A DNA stretch of 64,000 bases from Fimihabitans intestinipullorum (GTDB lineage: Bacteria; Bacillota_I; Bacilli_A; RF39; UBA660). Location of the stretch: positions 1-64,000 of the forward strand of contig DVML01000022.1 of the NCBI GenBank assembly GCA_018714965.1. Direction: 5' to 3'. Both the position numbers and the translations under genes were made by a program. The notes under the pieces were generated by a model. That model was not told the origin of the DNA and did not search any database. It was given only the letters and a program-made list of their open reading frames with translations. Positions within the stretch are counted from its first letter, which is position 1, and the number at the start of each line of letters is the position of its first letter. Shown here piece after piece: positions 7,781-14,467 of the stretch.

Positions 7781-9147
7781 TACATTAAAAAGTTAATCTC
7801 GAATTCATTTTTACCTTTAATCTCAATCGATTCTATAATACTTCCCCACAGTTCTCTTTTTTCTTGGTTGTTTAATTTATCATAAGTTTTGAAAATATCA
7901 CTTGATAAAAATGTTTGAATCTTGTTTAAATTAGTTTTAGTTTTATCGATGCTCTTATATTTTTTATTTTCTTCTAATATTTTTTTCAGAGAACTATATT
8001 GTTCATTGTAGTAATCTATATCAATCATATCATTTAAATATAATTCACTCAATTTGTTCATTTTTCTTTTAACTGAATCTATATTTATCTTTTTTTCATT
8101 TTGATTAACTTCATCAATTTTTAGCTTTTTTTGTTCGAACTGAGTAAAAATATTTTTAATTACAAACTCTTCTATTCTTTTTTCTGGTACGTTATATTTA
8201 TTAGAACAATAATTGCTTTCATTTGCTCGTTTGCAACGATAGTAATGCATATTGTTTTTGCTTGCATATCGCCCTGACATTTTTCTTCCGCATTGTCCAC
8301 ATTTGATTAGTCTAGAAAAAATATACGGATCGGTATTTTTGTGTTTGATTTCTTTGATATTGTTTTTAAATAGCTCTTGAACGCGATAAAACACGTCCTC
8401 GTCAACGATTTGTGGGCAGAAGTCCTCTAATATCTCTCCGGTAGATTTTCTCACATAGCGACCGATATAAGCAGTATTTTTTAGATATATTTTAATAGAA
8501 TCGTAACTCTTCTGTGAACAATTTTGTTGAAACCAACGAACAGTCTTTGATAGATTGTTAGTCAATAAATATTGATCAAACAATCCTTGAATATGTGGAG
8601 CAGTTTCAGGATCTATGACAATTTTTTTATCGTCAGAAATTTTGTACCCGTAAGGTACTTTTCCACTACATACTGTTTTTTGAACGCGAAACTTGTGATC
8701 AAATACAGATACGATACGTTCACCCGTTCTCTTTGCTTCCATTTGCCCTAGCGATAGTGACATGTTAAGCCAAAATTCTCCAGATGCAGTTGTAGTATCA
8801 TAATCTTCCCAGATTGTTTTCCAGGCAACATTATTTTTCTTCAAAATTTCAATGACCTTATAGAAATCGGCAATATTCCTAAACCATCTATCTAACTTCG
8901 TCATTAAAATTAGATCTATATGTCCGGTTTCTAAGTCTTTTAACATTCGTTGAAGATTAGTTCGTTTTAATTTTTGGCCAGATTCTCCACCATCGATATA
9001 GGTACCATATATTTTATATTTATTTTTCTTTGCGTAATCAGTCAGAGCTTTCTCTTGCGCCTCTAAAGAATCCCCCTCTTTTGCCTGACGATCCGTTGAA
9101 ACACGAATATAGAGCGCAACTGTTTTGATTCTGTCTTTTTGTGTCAT
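7780..9147 (-). CDS. int: Large serine recombinase (prophage integrase)
   Basis: A 455-residue phage integrase of the A118/TP901-1 type. The resolvase domain has VALYIRVSTDRQAKEGDSLE (Ser in RVS), IDGGESGQKLKRTNLQRML and MTKLDRWFRNIADFY. The recombinase domain has VPYGYKISDDKKIVIDPE and IKIYLKNTAYIGRYVRKSTG, the zinc ribbon has CGQCGRKMSGRY...CKRAN...C, and a coiled coil follows. GGAAGTGA precedes the ATG. It abuts attL, as usual. It is only distantly similar to the recombinase at 1056. Confidence 0.95.
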   Translation of the reverse strand: MTQKDRIKTVALYIRVSTDRQAKEGDSLEAQEKALTDYAKKNKYKIYGTYIDGGESGQKLKRTNLQRMLKDLETGHIDLILMTKLDRWFRNIADFYKVIEILKKNNVAWKTIWEDYDTTTASGEFWLNMSLSLGQMEAKRTGERIVSVFDHKFRVQKTVCSGKVPYGYKISDDKKIVIDPETAPHIQGLFDQYLLTNNLSKTVRWFQQNCSQKSYDSIKIYLKNTAYIGRYVRKSTGEILEDFCPQIVDEDVFYRVQELFKNNIKEIKHKNTDPYIFSRLIKCGQCGRKMSGRYASKNNMHYYRCKRANESNYCSNKYNVPEKRIEEFVIKNIFTQFEQKKLKIDEVNQNEKKINIDSVKRKMNKLSELYLNDMIDIDYYNEQYSSLKKILEENKKYKSIDKTKTNLNKIQTFLSSDIFKTYDKLNNQEKRELWGSIIESIEIKGKNEFEINFLM

Positions 9148-9252
9148 TATATCACTTCCATTTTTTAATGCTTTATGATATAATTATATACGAAAAACTC
9201 ATATATAATTATTATGTAATTGCTTGTACTAATGTTATATTGTTTTTCATTT

Positions 9253-9281
9253 CGTTACTGCGCCAACAGTAACGTTTTTTT
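9253..9281 (+). repeat. Hairpin / inverted-repeat copy 1 flanking the abi gene
   Basis: CGTTACTG (9253-9260) pairs with CAGTAACG (9267-9274), followed by seven T. The first 15 bases (CGTTACTGCGCCAAC) are the exact inverse complement of 10475-10489 on the other side of the abi gene. It could act as a terminator on the plus strand, although no plus-strand gene precedes it. Confidence 0.7.
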
Positions 9282-9343
9282 GATTTTAATAGTATCAAAG
9301 TTTACTAATTAACATATAATAATGATGAAAGAGCCTAAGAATC

Positions 9344-10303
9344 CTACGCGGACTTAGGACTTTTAATTTCAACCCAATTATCAGGAAAATTCATAATTTT
9401 TAATATATCCTGAATATTTAGTGTATGTAAATGTTTTTCCAAACTTTTTATTCGTCCATATATTTTATTATACATGGTTATAAAATCATCGTGATCTAAC
9501 AGATTTTTTAATGATATTATTAGTGCAAATAAATCATTTTTTCCTTGTATATACATTTCTCCTTGACGCTTAATATTTAATTTTTTATGGTAGATATTAT
9601 CTTTTATATAAATGTATTTGGGAACTTTAGTATTGTAAACTCTTTCATCATGTGCACATAGATTTCTATAAAAATTCATAATTTTTATAAATTGCATTAG
9701 CTCATCTTCTCTACAATTTAAATGTTTGGCAACAAGATTTCTTTCTTTCTGATTCATTAATTCGAAAAATTTACTAACGTCTCCGAAGGAGAATATGTTA
9801 ATTAAGACCCATAATGGAACAAATCCATATGTTAACATATAGTGTTTAATATATTCTTTAGTAGTTATAGATGTTGAGGTTTTTTGCTGGATAATTATAA
9901 TTAACTCTTGAATATGTTTAATTTGATTTAATTTAATTTTTTCACTTACTTTTACTGAATTGAAATTTTCAAAACAATCAATTTTTAAATAATTATCGTT
10001 CCCGTGATGCATTGAAAAATAGTAGGAAATTAAAGTTTTAAGGGTATTTTCAATTTTTAAAATATATTTCAAAAAGATATCTCTTAATGCACGATCAAAA
10101 TCATATAACGCAAAAATTTCATCAAAAGTTGTTCCGTCCATATAATTAGTCTCATCTTTTAAAAAGGGTTCTTTATATCCGTTTATTACGTTGTAATAGT
10201 TATTGGTCAATAATTTTTTCTTTGTGTCTTCTGTATCTGTAATTATTACACCTCTAGATCTTAGTAAATTTATTTGCTCATCTAATGTTTTAAATTGCTT
10301 CAT
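9344..10303 (-). CDS. Abi_2 family (AbiF/AbiD-like) HEPN protein, candidate abortive-infection RNase
   Basis: A 319-residue protein from the ATG at 10303. Abi_2 hallmarks are FKTLDEQINLLRSRGVIITD at the N-terminus, YNVINGYKEPFL, LYDFDRALRDIFLKYILKIE, YGFVPLWVLINIFSFGDVSK, and the HEPN Rx4H motif in YRNLCAHDERVYN (~residue 240). Members cause phage exclusion and are thought to cleave RNA. A GTG at 10351 would extend it by 16 residues, but that segment is a terminator-like hairpin just after a perfect promoter, so the family-typical MKQFKT start is preferred. It is flanked by inverted repeats and looks like cargo. Confidence 0.88.
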   Translation of the reverse strand: MKQFKTLDEQINLLRSRGVIITDTEDTKKKLLTNNYYNVINGYKEPFLKDETNYMDGTTFDEIFALYDFDRALRDIFLKYILKIENTLKTLISYYFSMHHGNDNYLKIDCFENFNSVKVSEKIKLNQIKHIQELIIIIQQKTSTSITTKEYIKHYMLTYGFVPLWVLINIFSFGDVSKFFELMNQKERNLVAKHLNCREDELMQFIKIMNFYRNLCAHDERVYNTKVPKYIYIKDNIYHKKLNIKRQGEMYIQGKNDLFALIISLKNLLDHDDFITMYNKIYGRIKSLEKHLHTLNIQDILKIMNFPDNWVEIKSPKSA

Positions 10304-10310
10304 AATATAA

Positions 10311-10351
10311 TAAAAAGTCTTCGGTCCCATGGGATACCGAAGCTCATTCAC
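10311..10351 (-). ncRNA. Candidate short hairpin RNA upstream of abi (abiF-RNA-like)
   Basis: From the predicted start at ~10351, the minus strand reads through CTTCGGT (10342-10336), a 10-base loop with palindromic CCCATGGG, then ACCGAAG (10325-10319) and ACTTTTT. This is a textbook terminator hairpin ending only 7 bases before the Abi start codon. A published conserved RNA motif (abiF RNA) lies immediately upstream of Abi_2 genes and is thought to act as antitoxin. Position and shape fit, but I cannot run the covariance model. Confidence 0.55.
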
Positions 10352-10357
10352 ATCAAC

Positions 10358-10386
10358 ATTATATAATTAAATGCTTGAACTGTCAA
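10358..10386 (-). promoter_or_regulatory. Perfect sigma-A promoter for the abi RNA/gene
   Basis: TTGACA (10386-10381), 17-base spacer, TATAAT (10363-10358) on the minus strand. The predicted transcript start is near 10351, directly ahead of the hairpin. Confidence 0.85.
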
Positions 10387-10461
10387 TACCCACTGTTTAA
10401 CTTTTTCTCCTTCCTATAAATTATTTAATATTATCTAATTATATACTAATGATATACTTTT

Positions 10462-10590
10462 TTATCTTATTATTGTTGGCGCAGTAACGTTTTTTAATAA
10501 ATATTGATTAGATATCAAGAGTAAAATTATATAATTATTATTCTTAATAATTATATAATTAAAGCCTATTGGCAAAATATAGTAAATCAT
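10462..10590 (-). CDS. Small hydrophobic ORF, possibly interrupted by the abi cargo
   Basis: Forty-two residues starting MIYYILPIGFNYIIIK after a strong AGGAGG with 7-base spacing. It lies downstream of the ImmA gene, and its 3' end runs into the inverted repeat at 10475-10489 and ends just beyond it. The good ribosome-binding site and loss of any recognisable C-terminus suggest a gene whose end was replaced by the cargo insertion. It has no known function. Confidence 0.3.
   Translation of the reverse strand: MIYYILPIGFNYIIIKNNNYIILLLISNQYLLKNVTAPTIIR
10475..10489 (+). repeat. Inverted-repeat copy 2 flanking the abi gene
   Basis: GTTGGCGCAGTAACG is the exact inverse complement of 9253-9267 and is followed by six T. 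The two copies bracket a 1.2-kb segment that contains only the abi gene, its promoter and hairpin. Confidence 0.7.
10525..10560. repeat. Perfect A/T-only palindrome (16-bp arms)
   Basis: Positions 10525-10540 and 10545-10560 are perfect inverse complements around TTCT, made only of A and T. It lies inside the small ORF at 10462-10590. It may be a cruciform-prone site, a weak terminator or a binding site. Confidence 0.7.
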
Positions 10591-10654
10591 ATAACTACCT
10601 CCTAAGAAAATGATATCTTAAAATGTGTAGTTATAAATTGTAATCGCTTTGAAA

Positions 10655-11008
10655 TTACTGTTTTCGTCCTTCAAAATTTTTTGAGGAAGCTATTTCTTGT
10701 TTGAGGAAAGATACATATCGATCAGCATCGTCCTCAAGAACATCTACTTTTAAAGCCAATAAATCATTATTGATTTGATTTAATTGGCTCAGCTCAATAT
10801 GAGCTAGTTCATGCAATATTGTTTTCTTTTTTAAGTAATACGATAAGTTTTTATTGATCATAATGTTATGAATATCTTTATAAGAAAATACACATCCTCG
10901 AATATTACTAGGCAAAGATTCGTAAGTTATAGTTGCATTGTAATAATTTAATAGATCGGTTTCTGTTATATTTCCACATAATAAATTATATATATTCAAA
11001 TTATACAC
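10655..11008 (-). CDS. ImmA/IrrE-like metallopeptidase
   Basis: A 117-residue protein with the zincin motif in KKKTILHELAHIELSQ (HELAH, ~residue 66) and a downstream acidic EDDADRYVSFL helix that supplies the third ligand region. In phage and ICE immunity loci such peptidases cleave the partner XRE repressor to derepress the lytic genes. It sits just downstream of two XRE repressors on the same strand, the classical immA position. It is slightly short for the family. Confidence 0.85.
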   Translation of the reverse strand: MYNLNIYNLLCGNITETDLLNYYNATITYESLPSNIRGCVFSYKDIHNIMINKNLSYYLKKKTILHELAHIELSQLNQINNDLLALKVDVLEDDADRYVSFLKQEIASSKNFEGRKQ

Positions 11009-11104
11009 CCCTTATTGTTCAAATATTGTAAAGAATTAAAATATAAGATAAACAATTCAGATATATGATCCAAACTTTCCATTTGTTTCAACTGTTAGGA
11101 TGTT

Positions 11105-11563
11105 TTATTTTACTTGCTTATCAATTTCATCCATTCTTTTTCCTATTAAAGATAAAATTGCTTTTTTTTGTTCTTCTGGTAATTCCATAAGAGCTTTATC
11201 AGTTTCGCTTGCATTTTTGAGAAATACTGTTGTGCCATCGGCTTTTTGTATATAGATTCCATCATCATTATTTTCTATTTTTTCTTTTTGAATTTCATTT
11301 TTATATTTTGGAACATCAAATCCCATTAACCAAGCGGGATTTACGTTTAAGGCTTCTGATAGAATAGTCAATTTCCATTGACCAGGTTCATATTTCCCAG
11401 AAATCCATTGACTTAAATCGGATTTAGTTATTTTTACTTTTTTTCCGTCCCTAAAATAATATTTATTGCTGATAGGTTCACATTTTCTTATTATATCTGC
11501 TTGTTTTAAATTTCTTTCGTTCATTATTTTTTTGAGCCTTGTTGCAGTACTCTCTTTAATCAT
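11105..11563 (-). CDS. XRE-family repressor with family-shared C-terminal tail
   Basis: The N-terminal HTH (~residues 5-80: RLKKIMNERNLKQADIIRKC ... KSDLSQWISGKYEPGQWKL) is of the longer 'LSQWISGK' XRE type found in phage repressors. The C-terminal ~55 residues (DGIYIQKADGTTVFLKNASE onward, then LMELPEEQKKAILSLIGKRM) are almost identical to the neighbouring repressor. ATG at 11563 fits AGAGGA better than TTG at 11569. It is a likely prophage regulator acting with ImmA. Confidence 0.85.
   Translation of the reverse strand: MIKESTATRLKKIMNERNLKQADIIRKCEPISNKYYFRDGKKVKITKSDLSQWISGKYEPGQWKLTILSEALNVNPAWLMGFDVPKYKNEIQKEKIENNDDGIYIQKADGTTVFLKNASETDKALMELPEEQKKAILSLIGKRMDEIDKQVK
11121..11278. repeat. 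Direct repeat, copy 1 (3' end of repressor gene)
   Basis: This segment aligns without gaps to 11609-11766 at an offset of 488 bases, with only scattered substitutions, and encodes the shared C-terminal domain. It is evidence of a recent tandem duplication or gene conversion restricted to the 3' half. Confidence 0.85.
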
Positions 11564-11586
11564 AACCAATGTCCTCTCGATAACAT

Positions 11587-11982
11587 TTATTCATCTCCCA
11601 GCTGTTTGTCAATTTCATCCATTCTTTTCCCTATTAGGGATAGAATGGCTTTTTTTTGTTCTTCGGGTAATTCCATAAGAGCTTTATCAGTTTCGCTTGC
11701 ATTTTTGAGAAATACTGTTGTGCCATCTGCTTTTTTAATATATATACCGTTATCATTATTTTCTATAGTTTGAATTCGTAAATCCTTACTGAGTAAATCA
11801 TTTAAGGGAACATTCAACATTTCTGCTAATTTTAATGCATTATCAATAGTAGTTTCGATTTCTCCATTTTCAATCCGCGAAATAGTAGATCTGTCAACTC
11901 CAATTTTATTTGCTAAATCTTGTTGCGAAATTTTTTTTACTTTTCGTAGATATTTAATGTTATTATTTAAAAATTCAGCCAA
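11587..11982 (-). CDS. XRE-family repressor (CI-like)
   Basis: 131 residues from a TTG at 11982 with GGGAGGT (11990-11996) upstream. A standard HTH_3 occupies residues 8-62: IKYLRKVKKISQQDLANKIG, DRSTISRIENGEIETTIDNA. The C-terminus is the shared DGIYIKKADGTTVFLKNASE tail. It is divergently transcribed from the XRE gene at 12116 across an operator region, so it is the best candidate for the lysogeny repressor. The conserved tail may be the ImmA recognition or oligomerisation part (inference). Confidence 0.88.
   Translation of the reverse strand: MAEFLNNNIKYLRKVKKISQQDLANKIGVDRSTISRIENGEIETTIDNALKLAEMLNVPLNDLLSKDLRIQTIENNDNGIYIKKADGTTVFLKNASETDKALMELPEEQKKAILSLIGKRMDEIDKQLGDE
11609..11766. 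repeat. Direct repeat, copy 2 (3' end of repressor gene)
   Basis: Partner of 11121-11278; see that entry. The HTH halves upstream are unrelated in sequence. Confidence 0.85.
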
Positions 11983-12007
11983 AACAATTACCTCCCAGCA
12001 CTTTAAT

Positions 12008-12115
12008 TATAACATAAAAAAGCAAAAAAACAACACACGTTGTGAAAAAATGCACATTTATTGTTGACAAGTGCATATATGCACGATATAATAAGTGTAG
12101 ATAGGAGGTAACATA
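12008..12115. promoter_or_regulatory. Divergent immunity promoter/operator region
   Basis: Plus strand: TTGACA (12064-12069), 17-base spacer, TATAAT (12087-12092), AGGAGGT and ATG at 12116. The spacer contains the perfect 14-bp palindrome GTGCATATATGCAC (12071-12084), and a TGCAC half site recurs just upstream. A second dyad (CAACACACGTTG, ~12031-12042) lies nearer the minus-strand gene, whose TATAAT box is at about 12006-12011. This is the switch between repressor (minus) and early operon (plus). Confidence 0.85.
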
Positions 12116-12346
12116 ATGCTGGAAGCAATAGGAAAAGAACTGAAAATTATTAGAATTAGAAATAATTTAAAATTAGAAGATGTTGCTAAAGATATTAAAT
12201 TAAATAGAGAAACTCTTCGTAGATATGAAAATTCAGCTAGTGGACTATCAGTTGAAAGATTAGAGAATTTATTAAATTATTATGGCGTAGACAGTTCAAT
12301 TTTTTTTGAAAGAATATGTGAATATATGCACACAAATCGAAGGTAA
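12116..12346 (+). CDS. XRE-family protein, Cro-like
   Basis: 76 residues, almost entirely HTH_3: LKIIRIRNNLKLEDVAKDIK then RETLRRYENSASGLSVERLE. First gene of the rightward operon behind the palindromic operator, so a Cro-type role is likely. An AGGAGGT site lies 6-7 bases upstream. Confidence 0.85.
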   Translation: MLEAIGKELKIIRIRNNLKLEDVAKDIKLNRETLRRYENSASGLSVERLENLLNYYGVDSSIFFERICEYMHTNRR

Positions 12347-12350
12347 AGAA

Positions 12351-12545
12351 ATGATATCAAAATATTTAAAACAATATTTTAAAAATCGAAATATTAGTCA
12401 ATATGAAGTTTCAAAACGAACGAAAATAGATAGAACAAAAATCAATCTATCGTTCAATAATAAACGAAAACTTACAGCAGATGAACTTATTTTGATTGCA
12501 AATGTATTTGAAATAGATTTAAACAAAATAAAAAAGATTAAATAA
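12351..12545 (+). CDS. Small XRE-family protein
   Basis: 64 residues from ATG at 12351: MISKYLKQYFKNRNISQYEV, then SKRTKIDRTKINLSFNNKRK, a compact HTH with a degenerate recognition helix. A frame extension back to 12306 overlaps the previous gene and lacks a ribosome site. It follows the Cro-like gene by 4 bases and is probably translationally coupled. Confidence 0.75.
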   Translation: MISKYLKQYFKNRNISQYEVSKRTKIDRTKINLSFNNKRKLTADELILIANVFEIDLNKIKKIK

Positions 12546-12575
12546 CAACTAATCGTTACTTAATCTTTCTAACAA

Positions 12576-12614
12576 CCCAAAATTGTCCTTTCAAAACAAC
12601 TTTGGGCGAGTTTT
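12576..12614 (+). terminator. Hairpin after the Cro-like pair
   Basis: CCCAAAATTG (12576-12585) pairs with CAACTTTGGG (12597-12606), one mismatch, followed by CGAGTTTT. It is a probable rho-independent terminator or attenuator of the short XRE transcript. Confidence 0.6.
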
Positions 12615-12668
12615 AAAATACTAATTCAATTACTACATTTCACAAATACTGACTATAACTAGTTAACT

Positions 12669-12835
12669 GATCAAATAGCCATTATTTATTCAGCATTAAG
12701 CGTTGAAAGCACTTAACTGTAATTGTCCATAATATAAGAGTTTTCTTTCTCTGCTACCTCAAGAAGAAGTAGTTCCCCATAGCTTATAGAACGTCTCAGC
12801 AATTAGGCAGGGAATTGGCTATTAAACTTTTGATA
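12669..12835. ncRNA. Candidate structured RNA in the 459-bp gap before 13005
   Basis: This gap has no credible ORF but shows nested complementarity: AATAGCCA (12674-12681) with TGGCTATT (12816-12823), ATCAAA (12670-12675) with TTTGAT (12828-12833), AGTTCCC (12771-12777) with GGGAATT (12810-12816), and an inner TTAAG/CTTAA hairpin near 12697-12717. A multi-branched RNA of ~165 nt is suggested. Direction is unclear: a TATAAT-like box on the minus strand near 12886 would fit transcription leftwards. No known family recognised. Confidence 0.35.
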
Positions 12836-13004
12836 AAGCTTCACAACCTTTCTAGCCCACATAAGGACCAGTATGAGTATATCAAATTATAGTTAGAAAT
12901 TCAAACTTTTTTTGAGAAAAACTGGAAAATTAGAAAAAATTTTTATCTACAATAATAAAATCATATAGCAAATAAAACATTAGTACAAACGAGGTGAATA
13001 AATA

Positions 13005-13205
13005 ATGAATACAGATAAAATAATTAAATTTATAAAATTAGTTGAAGAAAACAAATTTACTTTAAAAGAATGGGATTATTTAGCATCGATAATAAATACA
13101 AGATTCGATCTTATTTCTGGGAAGGTCATTTTTACAGTAGACGATGCAGTTTTAACATTATACGGTAAAAAAGATTTATTTAAGACAATAGAAAAAAGAC
13201 AATGA
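13005..13205 (+). CDS. Hypothetical phage protein
   Basis: 66 residues (MNTDKIIKFIKLVEENKFTL...), mostly helical with one WDYL segment. It has an ACGAGGTG ribosome site upstream. No recognised domain. It lies at the start of the variable early region, convergent with the next gene. Confidence 0.6.
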   Translation: MNTDKIIKFIKLVEENKFTLKEWDYLASIINTRFDLISGKVIFTVDDAVLTLYGKKDLFKTIEKRQ

Positions 13206-13217
13206 CTTGCTTTCTTC

Positions 13218-13421
13218 TTAATACTTTTCAATTTGTAAGTAGATAATTGGAACTACATATTTTATTGAATTGTGTGTAATACAAATAGTAGGGTTTTCTT
13301 TAAACTTATCTTCGACAGTAAAAAAACCGGATACAAAACTACTTGGTTTGACGCCATTTATATTATCTAGTTCGTCATCTAATAAAGTCCATTTTCCCAA
13401 AATATTAGCATAGACGTTCAC
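13218..13421 (-). CDS. Small hypothetical phage protein on the opposite strand
   Basis: 67 residues from GTG at 13421, preceded by GGGAGGTGA and a TATAAT box at about 13442-13447, so it has its own promoter. It is beta-rich (MNVYANILGKWTLLDDELDN ... ICITHNSIKYVVPIIYLQIE). No domain recognised. It is a single reversed gene in the early region, so an accessory or lysogeny-expressed role is possible. Confidence 0.65.
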   Translation of the reverse strand: MNVYANILGKWTLLDDELDNINGVKPSSFVSGFFTVEDKFKENPTICITHNSIKYVVPIIYLQIEKY

Positions 13422-13553
13422 AGTATCACCTCCCTATGTTTATTATAACATGGAGGATAGATAGGATAAATCAAAGGGAGTATATCAAAGTAGAATTAAA
13501 AATACAAATTAGTACAAGCAAGAAAAAATAAAATTATATAGGAGGTGTTAGCA

Positions 13554-13673
13554 TTGCTAACCGATAAACAAATAGAAAGATTTTACGATACATTGATCAA
13601 GATTTTAGAACGCAAATTTGATGTAAAAATTGAGTATGAAATCGTAGATGTAGAAAGGGGAGAAAATGCGTGA
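13554..13673 (+). CDS. Small hypothetical protein
   Basis: 39 residues from TTG at 13554, with a GGAGGTG site 7 bases upstream: MLTDKQIERFYDTLIKILER and an acidic/basic tail. It ends GCGTGA, and the GTG of the next gene overlaps its stop by 4 bases, so both are likely co-translated. Confidence 0.5.
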   Translation: MLTDKQIERFYDTLIKILERKFDVKIEYEIVDVERGENA

Positions 13674-13798
13674 AGAAAGAGAAAGATTTTGATTTAATAA
13701 TTCATCATAATTCCTTACTAGCTATTATTATTGTTTTGAGTCAATTGATGTTTACTGTTTTGCAAACCGCTTTTATTCTCATGACGTTTTCTAATTGA
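13670..13798 (+). CDS. Small membrane peptide
   Basis: 42 residues: a charged start (MKKEKDFDLIIHHN) then one hydrophobic helix (SLLAIIIVLSQLMFTVLQTA). It is coupled to the preceding gene by a GTGA overlap. Its 3' part overlaps, in antisense, the small membrane gene at 13718-13900. The function is unknown. Confidence 0.45.
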   Translation: MKKEKDFDLIIHHNSLLAIIIVLSQLMFTVLQTAFILMTFSN

Positions 13799-13900
13799 AC
13801 AGTAAACAAAGTCAATATACCAAATCAAAGTTATCAATAAAAACGCAAACATGAAACAAATAGAAAAGAATAAATAAATATCTAACCAATTATATTTCAA
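13718..13900 (-). CDS. Small membrane protein, antisense-overlapping
   Basis: 60 residues from TTG at 13900: MKYNWLDIYLFFSICFMFAF then LLITLIWYIDFVYCSIRKRH and an Asn/Gln-rich tail, i.e. two hydrophobic segments. It has GAGGTG at 13907-13912 and a TATAAT box on the minus strand near 13928-13933. A longer frame to 14014 exists but lacks these signals. It overlaps 13670-13798 tail to tail by 81 bases. Confidence 0.5.
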   Translation of the reverse strand: MKYNWLDIYLFFSICFMFAFLLITLIWYIDFVYCSIRKRHENKSGLQNSKHQLTQNNNNS

Positions 13901-13973
13901 TTTAAACACCTCGCTTTCTATTGAAATTATAACATGGCAAAAGATAAAAAAATAAAGAGAAGGAGGATAGAAA

Positions 13974-14123
13974 ATGAAAGAAATATTAAAAAGTAAAATG
14001 ATGATTTTATTCACAGTATTTATTTTGGGGATTGCACTAGTGGATGGACTTCAAGCACAAAAAAAAGACTTGAATGGAGCTGGAACTCAAATTTCAAGTC
14101 AATCAAATTATTTACAAAAATAA
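13974..14123 (+). CDS. Small membrane-anchored protein, copy 1
   Basis: 49 residues: MKEILKSKMMILFTVFILGI, then ALVDGLQAQKKDLNGAGTQI. It has one N-terminal membrane helix and a polar tail. AGGAGG precedes the ATG. It is nearly identical to the protein at 14893-15039, and the downstream TTCACTAACAATATA is also shared. Function unknown. Confidence 0.65.
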   Translation: MKEILKSKMMILFTVFILGIALVDGLQAQKKDLNGAGTQISSQSNYLQK

Positions 14124-14229
14124 TTCACTAACAATATAGCATGTGATTTTATAAATGTCAAATTTTGTTCTTTGAAAACTTAATAAAAACTTAACGTCAA
14201 ACTAAAGTATATTTTCAATTATTTTGAAA

Positions 14230-14285
14230 GGAGGTCTTGACATCATGGCTTCACACAATGTATAATTATGTTGTGAAGTCAAGAT
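14230..14285 (+). promoter_or_regulatory. Leader hairpin with a six-codon ORF ahead of the RHH gene
   Basis: AAAGGAGGT (14227-14235) is followed by ATGGCTTCACACAATGTATAA (14245-14265), read as MASHNV. This sits inside a dyad in which CTTGAC...CTTCACACAA pairs with TTGTGAAGTCAAG (ending ~14282). A strong ribosome site translating a six-residue peptide into a hairpin just ahead of a regulatory gene looks like a translational attenuator. This is inferred only. Confidence 0.4.
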
Positions 14286-14298
14286 AGAAAGAAGGGAT

Positions 14299-14454
14299 AT
14301 GCGAAAAGGAAGTAAAAAGGAAAATGGAAAAACGCGACGTTTTTCAACTCGATTAACAGAAAGTGAGTATAAAGAATTTTCTGAAAAAGCGGAAAAAAGA
14401 AAAATGACAAAGACAGATTATATGTTGTATCTAATTAAAAATGATAAAATTTAA
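14299..14454 (+). CDS. Ribbon-helix-helix-like small DNA-binding protein
   Basis: 51 residues: basic N-terminus then TRRFSTRLTESEYKEFSEKA and KMTKTDYMLYLIKND, the beta-helix-helix pattern of MobC/Arc-type proteins. GAAGGG lies upstream. It is a likely local regulator, and it precedes the array of structured repeats at 14468-14619. Confidence 0.6.
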   Translation: MRKGSKKENGKTRRFSTRLTESEYKEFSEKAEKRKMTKTDYMLYLIKNDKI

Positions 14455-14467
14455 AAATAACAAAAAA

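Noticed and set aside
10303..10351. 16-residue N-terminal extension of the Abi protein
   Set aside because: It would be translated from a GTG at the transcript start with no leader and codes through a terminator hairpin; family alignment begins at MKQFKT.
13901..14014. N-terminal extension of the minus-strand small membrane gene
   Set aside because: A promoter box and GAGGTG lie at 13907-13933, so translation starts at TTG 13900. The extension overlaps the next plus-strand gene start.
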